DNA of 64,000 nt from Streptomyces sp. NBC_01465 (GCF_036227325.1 NZ_CP109467.1:372001-436000); one strand, 5' to 3'. Positions 1-8,720 are shown, counted from the stretch's first letter. The notes: generated from the sequence alone by a model not told the origin. A program made the numbers and translations.

Positions 1-1
1 G

Positions 2-1543
2 CCCACCAATTACGTCAACGCGGTCAACGCCTGTCTGTCCGTGGCCCGTTGTACGGGCATCACGGTGTGGGGCATCCGCGACAAGGACTCCTGGCGCAGC
101 GGCGAGAGCCCTCTGCTGTTCGACAACAACGGCAACCCGAAGCCCGCGTACACCGCCGTCATGAAGGCCCTGGAGGCCGCATCCGGCACCACGCCCGGCG
201 CGGCCGGCACCGGTGAGATCAAGGGCGCCGCCTCAAGCCGCTGCCTGGACGTCGACAGCTCCACCACCGCCAACGGCACCCGGGCGCAGCTCTGGGACTG
301 CAGCGGGCAGGCCAACCAGCGCTGGACCTACACCTCCGGCAAGCAGCTGACGCTCTACGGCAACAAGTGCCTGGACGCCCAGGCCAAGGGCACCACCAAC
401 GGCACCGCGGTGGTCATCTGGGACTGCAACAGCGGCACCAACCAGCAGTGGAACGTCAACACCAACGGCACGATCTCCGGTGTCCAGTCCGGGCTGTGCC
501 TCGACGCCGTCGGCGCGGCCACCGCCAACGGCACCAAGATCCAGCTGTACACCTGCGGGTCCGGCAGCAACCAGAAGTGGACCGCCCCGTCCGGGACCGC
601 GAGCCCTTCGCCCACGAGTTCGCCCACGGGCACCACATGTGCCCTTCCCTCGACGTACCGGTGGTCGTCGACGGGTGCGCTGGCGCAGCCGGCGAACGGG
701 TGGGCCTCGCTGAAGGACTTCACCAACGTCGTCTACAACGGCAAGCACCTGGTCTACGCGTCCAACGTGTCGGGATCGTCGTACGGCTCGATGGCGTTCG
801 CCCCCTTCACCAACTGGTCGGACATGGCCTCGGCAGGCCAGACCGGGATGAGCCAGGGCACGGTGGCGCCCACGCTGTTCTACTTCGCGCCCAAGAACAT
901 CTGGGTGCTGACGTACCAGTGGGGTCCTTCGCCCTTCATGTACCGCACGTCGAGCGACCCCACCAACCCCAACGGCTGGTCCGCGGCGCAGTCGCTCTTC
1001 ACCGGCAGCATCGCGGGCTCCGGTACGGGACCGATCGACCAGACCCTGATCGGTGACGGCCAGAACATGTACCTGTTCTTCGCCGGTGACAACGGCAAGA
1101 TCTACCGGGCGAGCATGCCGATCGGGAACTTCCCGGGCAATTTCGGGTCCTCGTACACAACCGTCATGAGCGACACGACGAACAACCTGTTCGAGGCGCC
1201 GCAGGTCTACAAGGTCAAGGGCCAGAACCAGTACCTCATGATCGTCGAGGCGCGGGGGGCGACCGAGCAGCGCTACTTCCGCTCGTTCACGGCCACCAGC
1301 CTGGGCGGTACGTGGACCCCGCAGGCCGCCACCGAGAGCAACCCCTTCGCGGGCAAGGCCAACAGCGGTGCCACCTGGACCAACGACATCAGCCACGGTG
1401 ACCTGGTCCGCAACAACCCCGACCAGACCATGACCATCGACCCCTGCAACCTGCAGTTCCTGTACCAGGGCAAGTCCCCGACCGCGAGCGGCCCCTACGA
1501 CCAGTTGCCGTACCGGCCGGGGGTCCTCACCCTGCAGCGCTGA
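2..1543 (+). CDS. GH10 xylanase (C-terminal part) - CBM13 - GH62 arabinofuranosidase, 5' truncated
   Basis: Partial gene; the reading frame is already open at base 2 and the true start lies before the window. The first ~55 codons match the end of a GH10 endo-1,4-beta-xylanase (residues like [20 protein letters not shown], then [13 protein letters not shown]). A ricin-B type CBM13 follows (three repeats with CLDV/CLDA and NQRW, NQQW, NQKW signatures, roughly bases 215-590). A short Ser/Thr/Pro linker then leads to a complete GH62 alpha-L-arabinofuranosidase domain starting near base 645 ([26 protein letters not shown]). One secreted protein would cut the xylan backbone, bind it and remove arabinose side chains. 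GH10-CBM13 and CBM13-GH62 are common in Streptomyces; carrying both catalytic domains on one chain is the odd point. Signal peptide not visible because the 5' end is missing. Confidence 0.9.
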   Translation, partial: PTNYVNAVNACLSVARCTGITVWGIRDKDSWRSGESPLLFDNNGNPKPAYTAVMKALEAASGTTPGAAGTGEIKGAASSRCLDVDSSTTANGTRAQLWDCSGQANQRWTYTSGKQLTLYGNKCLDAQAKGTTNGTAVVIWDCNSGTNQQWNVNTNGTISGVQSGLCLDAVGAATANGTKIQLYTCGSGSNQKWTAPSGTASPSPTSSPTGTTCALPSTYRWSSTGALAQPANGWASLKDFTNVVYNGKHLVYASNVSGSSYGSMAFAPFTNWSDMASAGQTGMSQGTVAPTLFYFAPKNIWVLTYQWGPSPFMYRTSSDPTNPNGWSAAQSLFTGSIAGSGTGPIDQTLIGDGQNMYLFFAGDNGKIYRASMPIGNFPGNFGSSYTTVMSDTTNNLFEAPQVYKVKGQNQYLMIVEARGATEQRYFRSFTATSLGGTWTPQAATESNPFAGKANSGATWTNDISHGDLVRNNPDQTMTIDPCNLQFLYQGKSPTASGPYDQLPYRPGVLTLQR

Positions 1544-1618
1544 CCTGTCTGCTCAGGCCGGGTAGGAAAGGCCCGCCGGCCCACGCGGAGACCGTCCGCG
1601 AGAGCACGGCCCCACCCA

Positions 1619-1646
1619 GGACTGACCCGCGACCGCGGGTCAGTCC
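1619..1646. terminator. Strong hairpin terminator after the xylanase gene
   Basis: Perfect 12-bp inverted repeat GGACTGACCCGC / GCGGGTCAGTCC with a 4-nt loop (GACC), 76 bp after the stop codon. No T-run follows, as is usual for Streptomyces intrinsic terminators. Nothing else is seen in the 1544-1800 gap. Confidence 0.75.
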
Positions 1647-1800
1647 ACCCCCGCACACCCCCCGAACACCGTCCTCACCGAGCTACCGTCCACCGGCTCA
1701 TCGTGCTGCCAGATGCTCAGGACGTCCGTATGCCGGGAATACAACCCGGCACCCGAACTTCCTTGAGCCCGCGGTTTCCCGGAAGGACGTACCCCCCCAC

Positions 1801-3213
1801 ATGTTCACCACTCAGGAGAAATGGGACCGCGGTTATGCCGACGGCCACCGTTATCGCCAACTCCGCGACAGCGAACGCTCATTGCTGGCAACACATGCAC
1901 CGGCACCAGTCGAGGGACGGGCTCTGGACGTCGGCTGCGGACTCGGCGAACTCGCAGCCCACCTGTCCGCACTCGGCTACACCGTGGATGCCGTCGACTG
2001 GTCAACGACCGCCCTCGCCAAGGCCGCCGCCCAATTCGGCCCGACCGTCCGTTGGGTACGGCTCGACATCGAGAAGGACGACTGGGCGCCCCTGCACACC
2101 GACGGCTACGACCTGATCTCCCTCCGATTCGTGGCCCCGTTCCTCACCGCCCGCGATCAGACCCTGCATTCCCTCGGACAACGCCTTCGCCCCGGCGGCG
2201 CCCTGGTCGTCATCACCTCGCTCGCCGCCGACACCTCGCCCGAGCGGCGCGGCATCGCCTTCGACGAGGACCAACTTGCCCAGCTCCAAGCCGGCTGGTC
2301 CAGCGCCGAACGCCACGACGCCGAGGGCGTGTCCTTCGTGATCCTGCGCGGCCCCGGCCCTGTGCCCTCGACACCGCGCGAGCACCATGCCCATCTGCAA
2401 CAGCGCTACTACGACCAGGTGGAGTCGGGCCGCAAGGTGATCGAGGTGCGCGTCGCCACTCCCGAGAGGGCGACCATCGAAGTCGGGGGCACCCTCGTCT
2501 TCCATGACCAGGACGACAGCCGGGAACTGGACATCGTCGTCAAGCGCATCACCCCGTACGCCTCGTTCGAAGAGCTGCTCGCCACCGAAGATCCGGCCCG
2601 TATCGATCCCGATGCCTCACGTGCGGAGCAGCTCGTCAACCTCCGCCGCATCTATCCGCCGGACAAGGAAGCACTCGGCCCGCTGGCCCTCGAATTCGAC
2701 CATCGCCCCGGCCGGCCCGGCCGCACGATGCCGATGACACCTGCGCAGTACGCGCAGACGGTGCCCCACCACACGGTGGCCAGCTCTCTGTACGTCCGCG
2801 ACGAGCACGACCGGCCTGTGCAACTGCGCTCGGTGTACGGCAAGCGGCCGTGGCAATTCCCCGGCGGGAACACCGACACCCAAGAGGACCCTCTGGGAAC
2901 CGCGCGCCGCGAAGCAGCCGAGGAGACAGGGCTCGAACTCGGCCAGGGCGCGCCCAGCCTCCTGCTGACGCACTACCTCTTCCCCGGCCCTCACGCGCCC
3001 CTGGGCAAAGTCGAGTTCATTTTCGACGGCGGCCGACTGAGCAGCGAGCAACTGCGCCGGATCCGCCTCGATCCGGCCGAGCACGACATGTGGGCAGTCC
3101 ATGACCTCGGCCAATGGCGGCTGCTGATGGGCGAGATGCCCTTCGCCCGCCTTGACGCCGTCGAGCGAGCGCGTCGCGGCCAGGGCCCGAACTTCCGCGT
3201 AACCCACCCATAG
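1801..3213 (+). CDS. Three-domain fusion: SAM methyltransferase - ASCH - Nudix hydrolase
   Basis: 470 aa. Residues ~1-185 are a class I SAM-dependent methyltransferase (motif I LDVGCGLGE at 42-50, then an acidic VDWS end to strand 2 at ~65-68). Residues ~195-305 are an ASCH (PUA-like) domain with its diagnostic GxKxxExR signature (G210, K212, E215, R217) and the ITPYASFEELL segment. Residues ~320-460 are a Nudix domain with an intact box at 356-378 (GX5EX7REAAEETGL). ASCH domains bind RNA or modified nucleosides, and Nudix enzymes cleave nucleoside diphosphate linkages. A nucleotide or RNA modification/clean-up role is therefore plausible, but the substrate is unknown. The ATG at 1801 follows a GGAAGGA-containing leader. 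Monocistronic, with a terminator upstream and a convergent gene downstream. Confidence 0.85.
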   Translation: MFTTQEKWDRGYADGHRYRQLRDSERSLLATHAPAPVEGRALDVGCGLGELAAHLSALGYTVDAVDWSTTALAKAAAQFGPTVRWVRLDIEKDDWAPLHTDGYDLISLRFVAPFLTARDQTLHSLGQRLRPGGALVVITSLAADTSPERRGIAFDEDQLAQLQAGWSSAERHDAEGVSFVILRGPGPVPSTPREHHAHLQQRYYDQVESGRKVIEVRVATPERATIEVGGTLVFHDQDDSRELDIVVKRITPYASFEELLATEDPARIDPDASRAEQLVNLRRIYPPDKEALGPLALEFDHRPGRPGRTMPMTPAQYAQTVPHHTVASSLYVRDEHDRPVQLRSVYGKRPWQFPGGNTDTQEDPLGTARREAAEETGLELGQGAPSLLLTHYLFPGPHAPLGKVEFIFDGGRLSSEQLRRIRLDPAEHDMWAVHDLGQWRLLMGEMPFARLDAVERARRGQGPNFRVTHP

Positions 3214-3309
3214 CCGCTGCCTCGCTCCACCCATGGCTTCCTGATCCGTTGATGCCTCGGGAATCCAGCAGACGGACGCCTGCCCAGCGGGCGGCGGCCG
3301 GGGCGCCGT

Positions 3310-3903
3310 TCATGCCTCGGCGGATACGCCCGTCGCCGCTGCGATCAGGGCGGTTGCCGCCGCGTGGGAGGTCGCGGCCACCGTGGAGTCGTGGTCCATC
3401 AGGGCGGAGATGCCGGCGCCGTCGTAAAGGAGTTGGAGCTGGTGGCCCAGCGCCTCGGGGTCGGCGGCGCCGGCCTCGGTGGCGAGGCGGGTGAAGAGCT
3501 CGCGCATCCAGGCGCGGAAGGTGTCCGCTGCTTCCTGGACCAGCCCGCCGGGGCCGGCCTCGGCGCCTGCGCGGATGAAGGCGCAGCCGTGGAAGTCGGG
3601 CCGGTCGAACTGCCGTCCCTGGGACTCGAAGACCGCGAGCATCTGCTCGCGGGGCGTGTCGCGCTCCGCCACGGCCCGGGTGATCCGGTCGGCGGTCCCC
3701 GCGTGCCGGGTGTCGAGGTACGCCCGGATCAGCTGCTCCTTGTTGCCGAAGGTGTTGTACAGCGACGCCTTGGCCACGCCCGCGTGCTCGATGACCCGGT
3801 CGATCCCGACGCTCTGCACGCCCTCGGCGTAGAACAGCTCGTTCGCGGCGGCGAGCAGGCGCTCACGCGCCGACGACTTCGCAGCACTCTGGGCACTCGC
3901 CAT
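3310..3903 (-). CDS. TetR-family repressor
   Basis: 197 aa. N-terminal TetR helix-turn-helix (residues ~12-58, with SVGIDRVIEHAGVAKASLYN recognition region and the F-NKEQL motif) and a divergent ligand-binding C-terminus. The ATG at 3903 is preferred over GTG 3912 because AAGGAG sits 8 nt before the ATG and overlaps the GTG. It lies 32 bp downstream of the MFS gene on the same strand. A palindrome (3919-3932) lies in that gap and a related, larger inverted repeat covers the MFS promoter, so it most likely represses itself and the transporter. Inducer unknown. Confidence 0.88.
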   Translation of the reverse strand: MASAQSAAKSSARERLLAAANELFYAEGVQSVGIDRVIEHAGVAKASLYNTFGNKEQLIRAYLDTRHAGTADRITRAVAERDTPREQMLAVFESQGRQFDRPDFHGCAFIRAGAEAGPGGLVQEAADTFRAWMRELFTRLATEAGAADPEALGHQLQLLYDGAGISALMDHDSTVAATSHAAATALIAAATGVSAEA

Positions 3904-3918
3904 GACGGTCACTCCTTC

Positions 3919-3932
3919 AGACAGATCTGTCT
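3919..3932. promoter_or_regulatory. TetR operator in front of its own gene
   Basis: Perfect 14-bp palindrome AGACAGATCTGTCT between the MFS stop and the TetR start. It shares the AGACAG/CTGTCT half-sites with the inverted repeat at 5249-5302, which argues for one regulator acting at both places. Confidence 0.7.
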
Positions 3933-3935
3933 ACA

Positions 3936-5228
3936 TTATGCCCCGGCCGATTCCCGGCCGCCGCGCGCCAGCCCGAGCAGCGCGAACACCGCGAGGACGA
4001 TCACGGCGACGCCGTATTCCTGTGCGGTGGCGGTCAGTCCGCCCGCGTGGACGACGAGGAACCCGGCGATCACGGCGGGCACTCCCATGCCCAGGTAGGA
4101 GACGACGAAGAGCAGTGACAGCACCCCGGAACTCTCGTGCGGCCGGGCCAGCGGCATCACCGTACGAATGCCGCCCTGGAACCCGCTGCCGAAACCGACG
4201 CCCGCGATGGCGGTGCCGACGAAGAAGCCGGTGGGAGAAGAGTCGCGGATCGAGACGAGGGTGAGGGCCACTCCGGCGATCAGTGCGAGGATGCCGGTGA
4301 GTATCACGGTCCGGGTCGCGGCTCTCCGCAGGACCAGTACCGAGACGGCGGCCACTCCGGCGAGCACGAACAGGCTGAGCCCGCCGAGGACTTCGGACCC
4401 GGAGCCGGTCAACTGCCGTGCGAGGGACGGGCCGAGGGACCCGTAAAGACCGGCCAGCGCCCAGACGGCGAACAGCACCGGCGCGGCCACCAGCATCGGG
4501 CGGCGTGCGGCGCGCGGCAGTTTGATCTCCGGCGCCAGGCTGGCCAGCGCCCCCGGCTTGCGGGTCACCGTCTCCTTCATCAGTGCCACCGCGACGGCCT
4601 GGAGTACGAAGACCGCCAGCAGTCCGAGGTAGACCAGATGCGTGGGGGCGGGCAGGAACTGGACGACAAGGCCGGAGACCAGTGCGCCGGTCGCTGTGCC
4701 GATGCCCGGGACGACCGCGTTGGTGATGGTGCCGCGCGGCCGGTCGATGTCCATCATCCCCGCCCCGATCGCGACCAGCGCGGCACCGGTCGAAAGCCCC
4801 TGCACGATCCGGGCGACCATCAGCCCCGACACGCCGCCGGCGGTGGCGAACACGACCATCGAGGCGGCCTGCGCCGCCAGCGCTGCCAGCAGCACCGGCC
4901 GTCGGCCGATGTGGTCGGAGAGCTTGCCCATGGTGAGCAGCCCGAGCAGCACGGCCACCGCGTAGACGCCGAAGACCACGGTGGTGGTGATCGGGTCGAA
5001 GCCCCATTCGGCCTGGTAGACCGCGTAGAGCGGGGTCGGCGCACTGGAGGCGGCCAGGAACGAGATGGTGATCGAGGCGAGTACGTACAGTGCCACGTTC
5101 GGCGGCAACCGCAGGCCCCGCGTGGATACAGCGGCGGAGCCGGGTCCGGAAGCGGATGCGGCGTCGACGGGCGCCGCATCCGAGGTGCGAGCCGGTTTGT
5201 ACGCCGGGACGACCGAGAGATTCGTCAT
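3936..5228 (-). CDS. MFS transporter (efflux type)
   Basis: 430 aa from ATG 5228, with about 12 hydrophobic segments and the MFS signature between TM2 and TM3 (GKLSDHIGRRPVLL). A ~40-residue hydrophilic N-terminus precedes TM1. The open frame runs further upstream, but ATG 5228 has GGACGGG 7 nt ahead of it and lies just downstream of a good promoter, so the longer form is rejected. Substrate unknown. Paired with the TetR gene that follows on the same strand, the usual layout of inducible drug or metabolite export. Confidence 0.85.
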   Translation of the reverse strand: MTNLSVVPAYKPARTSDAAPVDAASASGPGSAAVSTRGLRLPPNVALYVLASITISFLAASSAPTPLYAVYQAEWGFDPITTTVVFGVYAVAVLLGLLTMGKLSDHIGRRPVLLAALAAQAASMVVFATAGGVSGLMVARIVQGLSTGAALVAIGAGMMDIDRPRGTITNAVVPGIGTATGALVSGLVVQFLPAPTHLVYLGLLAVFVLQAVAVALMKETVTRKPGALASLAPEIKLPRAARRPMLVAAPVLFAVWALAGLYGSLGPSLARQLTGSGSEVLGGLSLFVLAGVAAVSVLVLRRAATRTVILTGILALIAGVALTLVSIRDSSPTGFFVGTAIAGVGFGSGFQGGIRTVMPLARPHESSGVLSLLFVVSYLGMGVPAVIAGFLVVHAGGLTATAQEYGVAVIVLAVFALLGLARGGRESAGA

Positions 5229-5248
5229 GACCATTCCCGTCCAATGAG

Positions 5249-5302
5249 TGAGTAGACCTGTCTGTCTAGTCGCATCAGAGATTAGACAGACAGGTCTACT
5301 CA
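5249..5302. promoter_or_regulatory. Large TetR operator over the MFS promoter
   Basis: Perfect 20-bp inverted repeat: TGAGTAGACCTGTCTGTCTA at 5249-5268 and its exact complement at 5283-5302, separated by 14 bp. Each arm is itself an imperfect palindrome (TAGAC...GTCTA), so two repressor dimers could bind. The distal arm fills the spacer between the -35 and -10 of the MFS promoter. Confidence 0.75.
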
Positions 5303-5308
5303 GGTCAA
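5279..5308 (-). promoter_or_regulatory. MFS gene promoter
   Basis: On the minus strand: -35 TTGACC (5308-5303), an 18-bp spacer, then -10 TAATCT (5284-5279). This is close to the vegetative sigma-70-like consensus. The spacer is exactly one operator arm, which predicts direct steric repression. Confidence 0.7.
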
Positions 5309-5316
5309 GCGGGCCC

Positions 5317-5661
5317 TCAGCCGAAGATCGCGCTCTCGGTGGCGTAGAGGAAGCGGGTCCGGGAGCGGTCGAGGAAGTTCTCCTCGTCCGCGGCAACGGT
5401 CGTGGTGTAGGTGTCGGAGGTGAACCAGCGGGCCGCGTCGGCGATGCCGTCGACCCACACCTCGGCGACACCGTCGTAGACGGCGGTGCTTATGCCGGGG
5501 ATCTCGTCGTCGGTGGGCAGGAGTTGGACGTAGCGCCGGACCGGGACCTCTCCGGCGGGCAGTCGCGAGAGCAGCGGGGTGTGCTTCTGGGTCCAGTACT
5601 CCACGAACTCCTCGTGGGTGAGATCTGCCCGCCGGGTCAGGAAGATGCTGAGCTTGATCAC
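5317..5661 (-). CDS. EthD-domain protein (dimeric alpha/beta barrel)
   Basis: 114 aa. Starts IKLSIFLTRRADLTHEEFVEYW, the typical opening of EthD/YCII-like dimeric alpha-beta barrel proteins, and is family length. GTG 5661 is chosen because AAGGAG lies 6 nt upstream; the frame is open further upstream but would run through the operators. Members of this fold are small cofactor-less oxygenases or partners of ring-degrading enzymes; the exact reaction cannot be read. Divergent from a MarR gene, sharing a 110-bp region with three identical operator boxes, so it is probably the MarR target. Confidence 0.8.
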   Translation of the reverse strand: MIKLSIFLTRRADLTHEEFVEYWTQKHTPLLSRLPAGEVPVRRYVQLLPTDDEIPGISTAVYDGVAEVWVDGIADAARWFTSDTYTTTVAADEENFLDRSRTRFLYATESAIFG

Positions 5662-5688
5662 AGGGGACTCCTTGAGGCCACGCTTGAC

Positions 5689-5757
5689 TTGCCTGGGCAA
5701 CTCATAAGGTAGACCGCATTGACTTGCCCAGGCAACAGATGTCTCTTGCCTGGGCAA
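5689..5757. promoter_or_regulatory. Three MarR operator boxes between divergent EthD and MarR genes
   Basis: Three 12-bp boxes: TTGCCTGGGCAA (5689-5700), TTGCCCAGGCAA (5724-5735, its reverse complement) and TTGCCTGGGCAA (5746-5757). On the minus strand a promoter for the EthD gene can be read: -35 TTGCCT (5735-5730, inside box 2), 18-bp spacer, -10 TACCTT (5711-5706); box 1 then covers the start site. Box 3 lies just before the MarR start. Confidence 0.75.
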
Positions 5758-5771
5758 GTAGGATGGGTCAC

Positions 5772-6308
5772 ATGGAAGAACCGTCACCGTGGCTCGACAC
5801 CGAGCAGCAGGAACTCTGGCAGGACCTTCTCACCGTCGTGATCGCGTTGCCTGCGGCCCTGGACCGGCAATTGCAGCGCGACGCGGGCATCTCGAACTTC
5901 GAGTACAGCGTGCTCGCCCGGTTGTCGATGGCGCATGAGGCCACCATGCGGTTCAGCGAACTGGCCCGAGACTGCGACAGCGCTCTCCCGCGGCTGTCGA
6001 AGCTCATGGACCGCTTCGAGGCGCGCGAGTGGATCGTTCGCCGAGTGGACCCGAGCGACGGTCGCTACACCCTGGCCACGCTGACCGACAACGGCCGGGA
6101 GAAGGTGGTCGACAGCGCACCAGGGCACGTCGCACAGGTGCGCCGACTCGTATTCGACCCTCTCACCGCTGCACAGCGACGCCACCTCGCCGCTGCACTT
6201 TCCAGCGTCGCCGAGACCGTGCGACAGGAGGCCGCCGGCAGCGTCGCACGCACGACGAGTGCAGTAGATCGGCGCGCCAACCACCAGGCCGGCATGGACA
6301 GCAACTGA
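5772..6308 (+). CDS. MarR-family regulator
   Basis: 178 aa with a central winged helix (residues ~35-110: FEYSVLARLSMAHEATMRFS, LPRLSKLMDRFEAREWIVRR, then the wing DPSDGRYTLATLT). ATG 5772 follows AGGA at 8 nt; ATG 5763 in the same frame is an alternative. TAGGAT at 5759-5764 could be a -10 giving a leaderless message from 5772. The triple operator just upstream implies autoregulation and control of the divergent EthD gene. MarR proteins of this kind usually respond to phenolic ligands or oxidants; the signal here is unknown. Confidence 0.85.
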   Translation: MEEPSPWLDTEQQELWQDLLTVVIALPAALDRQLQRDAGISNFEYSVLARLSMAHEATMRFSELARDCDSALPRLSKLMDRFEAREWIVRRVDPSDGRYTLATLTDNGREKVVDSAPGHVAQVRRLVFDPLTAAQRRHLAAALSSVAETVRQEAAGSVARTTSAVDRRANHQAGMDSN

Positions 6309-6474
6309 GCGGCACACCACGCTCGCCGCGGAAGCAAGCGACCTGGCAGTCGCCGAACTCGATGCCGCAGCACCGAAGTTCGGCGCGGTCGAGCAGCACC
6401 ATCAGTTCCCCGATCGCCGGTCACAAAACCGAGGCCCCCTGCCCGAATCGAGAGCGAGACGCGACCATGACGCC

Positions 6475-7131
6475 ATGCGCCTGATTCTGATCCGCCACGG
6501 CCAGACACCGACCAATGTCGCGTACACCATGCACACCACCCTCCCCGGTCCTGAGCTGACCCACCTCGGCCAGCAGCAAGCGAGTGCGCTTGTCAGCGCT
6601 CTCGCCGACGAGAAGATCGACGCCCTCTTCGCCTCCACCCATCAACGCACGCAGCTGACCGCGGCCCCGCTCGCTGAAGACCGCGGACTGCAGGTACTGA
6701 TCCGCGACGGGATACGAGAGGTCTCCGCCGGCCACTGGGAAGGCGCCGGCGACCACGCCTCCCACAACGCATTCCTGGACCTCGTCTTCGGCTGGCCCAC
6801 CGATCCCACCACCCGCGTACCCGGCGGCGAGAGCGGTCTGGAGGTACTGCAGCGGATCGACGGCGTGGTCCACGAGGCTGTGCAGAGCGGCGGGGAGACG
6901 GTGGTGATGGTCAGTCACGGTGTGGCCATCCGGGTCTGGCTTGCCGCCCGTGCAGCCAATTTCTCTGCCCGAGACGCCAAGAGACGCACGTTGGACAACA
7001 CCGGTGCCGTGATCGTCGACCGAAGCGCTGAAGGCACCTGGCAGGTCCTGTCCTGGGCCGGCCAATCAGTCGGGCCGTCCGGGAATGAGCCGTGGGACAG
7101 CGTGACCGCTGGGGAGAATCTGGGGAGTTGA
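6475..7131 (+). CDS. Histidine phosphatase superfamily (phosphoglycerate mutase-like) protein
   Basis: 218 aa, single domain of the branch 1 histidine phosphatase family. Visible residues: RHG at 7-9 (His8 phospho-acceptor), Arg58 (THQRTQ), Glu82 (IREVSAG) and the second His138 (VMVSHGVAIR). The substrate pocket is not diagnostic; sugar phosphates or nucleotides are possible. Its start, ATG 6475, lies 166 bp after the MarR gene and no coding signal is seen in that gap. Stands alone, upstream of an MHS transporter. Confidence 0.85.
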   Translation: MRLILIRHGQTPTNVAYTMHTTLPGPELTHLGQQQASALVSALADEKIDALFASTHQRTQLTAAPLAEDRGLQVLIRDGIREVSAGHWEGAGDHASHNAFLDLVFGWPTDPTTRVPGGESGLEVLQRIDGVVHEAVQSGGETVVMVSHGVAIRVWLAARAANFSARDAKRRTLDNTGAVIVDRSAEGTWQVLSWAGQSVGPSGNEPWDSVTAGENLGS

Positions 7132-7292
7132 GGCCGCGCCGGCTCCCAACAGCCCCGACAAGGCAGTTGTAGCGGCCGCCCGCACACCTCGCGCCCGAAC
7201 TGTGGTGTCCCGCCACATACGCCCATGACCTGTGCGTTCCTACGGTATGGCGACCGGAATCGTCCCCTGTCTCCCGCCCGGAAGTGACCACC

Positions 7293-8669
7293 ATGGCCGC
7301 ACCCACGGAACCCGCCACCTCGCTCCGGAGCATGCAGAAAGTCGTCGCCGCCAGCCTGATCGGCACCACCATCGAGTGGTACGACTTCTTCCTGTACGGC
7401 TCCGCAGCCGCGCTGGTCTTCAACAAGCTCTTCTTCCCGGACTCCGACCCGCTCGTCGGAACCCTCCTCTCCTTCCTCACCTACGCCGTCGGTTTCGCCG
7501 CCCGCCCTCTCGGCGCCCTGGTCTTCGGTCATTACGGCGACCGGCTCGGCCGCAAGAAGCTGCTGGTCGTCAGCCTGTTGATGATGGGCGCCGCGACCTT
7601 CGCCATCGGTCTGCTGCCCACCCACGCCACCGTCGGCGCCGCGGCACCCGTGCTGCTCACCGTCCTCCGTCTCGTCCAGGGCTTCGCGCTCGGCGGCGAA
7701 TGGGGCGGTGCCGTACTCCTGGTGTCCGAGCACGGAGCTCCCGAGCGGCGAGGGTTCTGGGCCTCGTGGCCGCAGACCGGGGCGCCTGCCGGGCAGTTGC
7801 TCGCCACCGGTGTCCTCTCGGCGCTCACCGCGCTCCTTTCGGACGCCGCGTTCACTTCGTGGGGATGGCGCATACCGTTCCTGCTCTCCGGTGTACTGGT
7901 CGGTGTCGGCCTGTGGATTCGTCTCTCTGTCGATGAATCCCCCTTGTTCAAGGCCGCGTTGGCACGGGCCGAAGCCCGCAAGGCAACCAGCGAGGTGGAG
8001 AAGATGCCGCTCGTCTCCGTGCTGCGTCACCACTGGCGCGACGTGCTCGTCGCCATGGGCGCACGCATGGCCGAGAACATCAGCTACTACGTCATCACCG
8101 CCTTCATCCTCGTGTACGCGACGACCTCCGCCGGCCTCAGCAAGCAGACCGCGCTCAACGCCGTACTCGTCGCCTCCGCCGTGCACTTCGCGGTGATCCC
8201 CGCCTGGGGCGCGCTCTCGGACCGCATCGGCCGCAGGCCCGTCTATCTGATCGGCGCGGTCGGCGTCGGGGCGTGGATGTTCCCGTTCTTCGCGCTCATC
8301 GACACCAAGAGTTTCGGGAGCCTGCTGCTCGCCGTGACCGTCGGACTGATCTTCCACGGTGCGATGTACGCACCCCAGGCGGCCTTCTTCTCGGAGATGT
8401 TCGCCACCCGGATGCGGTACTCCGGTGCGTCGATCGGCGCGCAGTTCTCCTCGGTCGCGGCCGGTGCGCCGGCACCGCTCATCGCCACCGCGCTGCTCGC
8501 CGACTACGACAGTTCCACGCCGATCGCCCTGTACGTGATCGCGGCGGCGCTCCTGACCGTGGTCGCGATCGGCTGCGCCAAGGAGACCCGCACCCGGGAC
8601 CTGGACAACATCGAGGAGAGCGCGGGCGCGCCGGCACCGTCCGCCGCTGTCGACGCTCGTACCGCCTGA
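7293..8669 (+). CDS. MHS-family MFS transporter (metabolite:H+ symporter)
   Basis: 458 aa, 12 predicted membrane segments. The opening KVVAASLIGTTIEWYDFFLY and the motif FGHYGDRLGRKKLL place it in the metabolite:H+ symporter branch (ShiA, KgtP and ProP relatives), which imports carboxylates or other small organic anions. ATG 7293 is preferred to GTG 7284 because GGAAG sits 8 nt before the ATG. Convergent with the GAF/PucR regulator gene across a strong hairpin. That neighbour and the SDR beyond it suggest a carboxylate substrate, which is inference. Confidence 0.87.
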   Translation: MAAPTEPATSLRSMQKVVAASLIGTTIEWYDFFLYGSAAALVFNKLFFPDSDPLVGTLLSFLTYAVGFAARPLGALVFGHYGDRLGRKKLLVVSLLMMGAATFAIGLLPTHATVGAAAPVLLTVLRLVQGFALGGEWGGAVLLVSEHGAPERRGFWASWPQTGAPAGQLLATGVLSALTALLSDAAFTSWGWRIPFLLSGVLVGVGLWIRLSVDESPLFKAALARAEARKATSEVEKMPLVSVLRHHWRDVLVAMGARMAENISYYVITAFILVYATTSAGLSKQTALNAVLVASAVHFAVIPAWGALSDRIGRRPVYLIGAVGVGAWMFPFFALIDTKSFGSLLLAVTVGLIFHGAMYAPQAAFFSEMFATRMRYSGASIGAQFSSVAAGAPAPLIATALLADYDSSTPIALYVIAAALLTVVAIGCAKETRTRDLDNIEESAGAPAPSAAVDARTA

Positions 8670-8674
8670 AGCAC

Positions 8675-8717
8675 CGCGGAGGCGCCGCACGGATCCGGTC
8701 CGTGCGGCGCCTCCGCG
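8675..8717. terminator. Bidirectional hairpin terminator
   Basis: Perfect 19-bp stem (8675-8693 paired with 8699-8717) and 5-nt loop TCCGG, placed exactly between the convergent MHS transporter and GAF/PucR regulator genes. Confidence 0.85.
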
Positions 8718-8720
8718 CGT

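Noticed and set aside
233..1396. A 387-codon minus-strand open frame
   Set aside because: Antisense to the clear CBM13-GH62 gene; Arg/Val/Gly-rich with no domain.
5235..5471. N-terminal extension of the MFS gene
   Set aside because: It would run through the operator and promoter and into the EthD gene; the first residues have no similarity to transporters.
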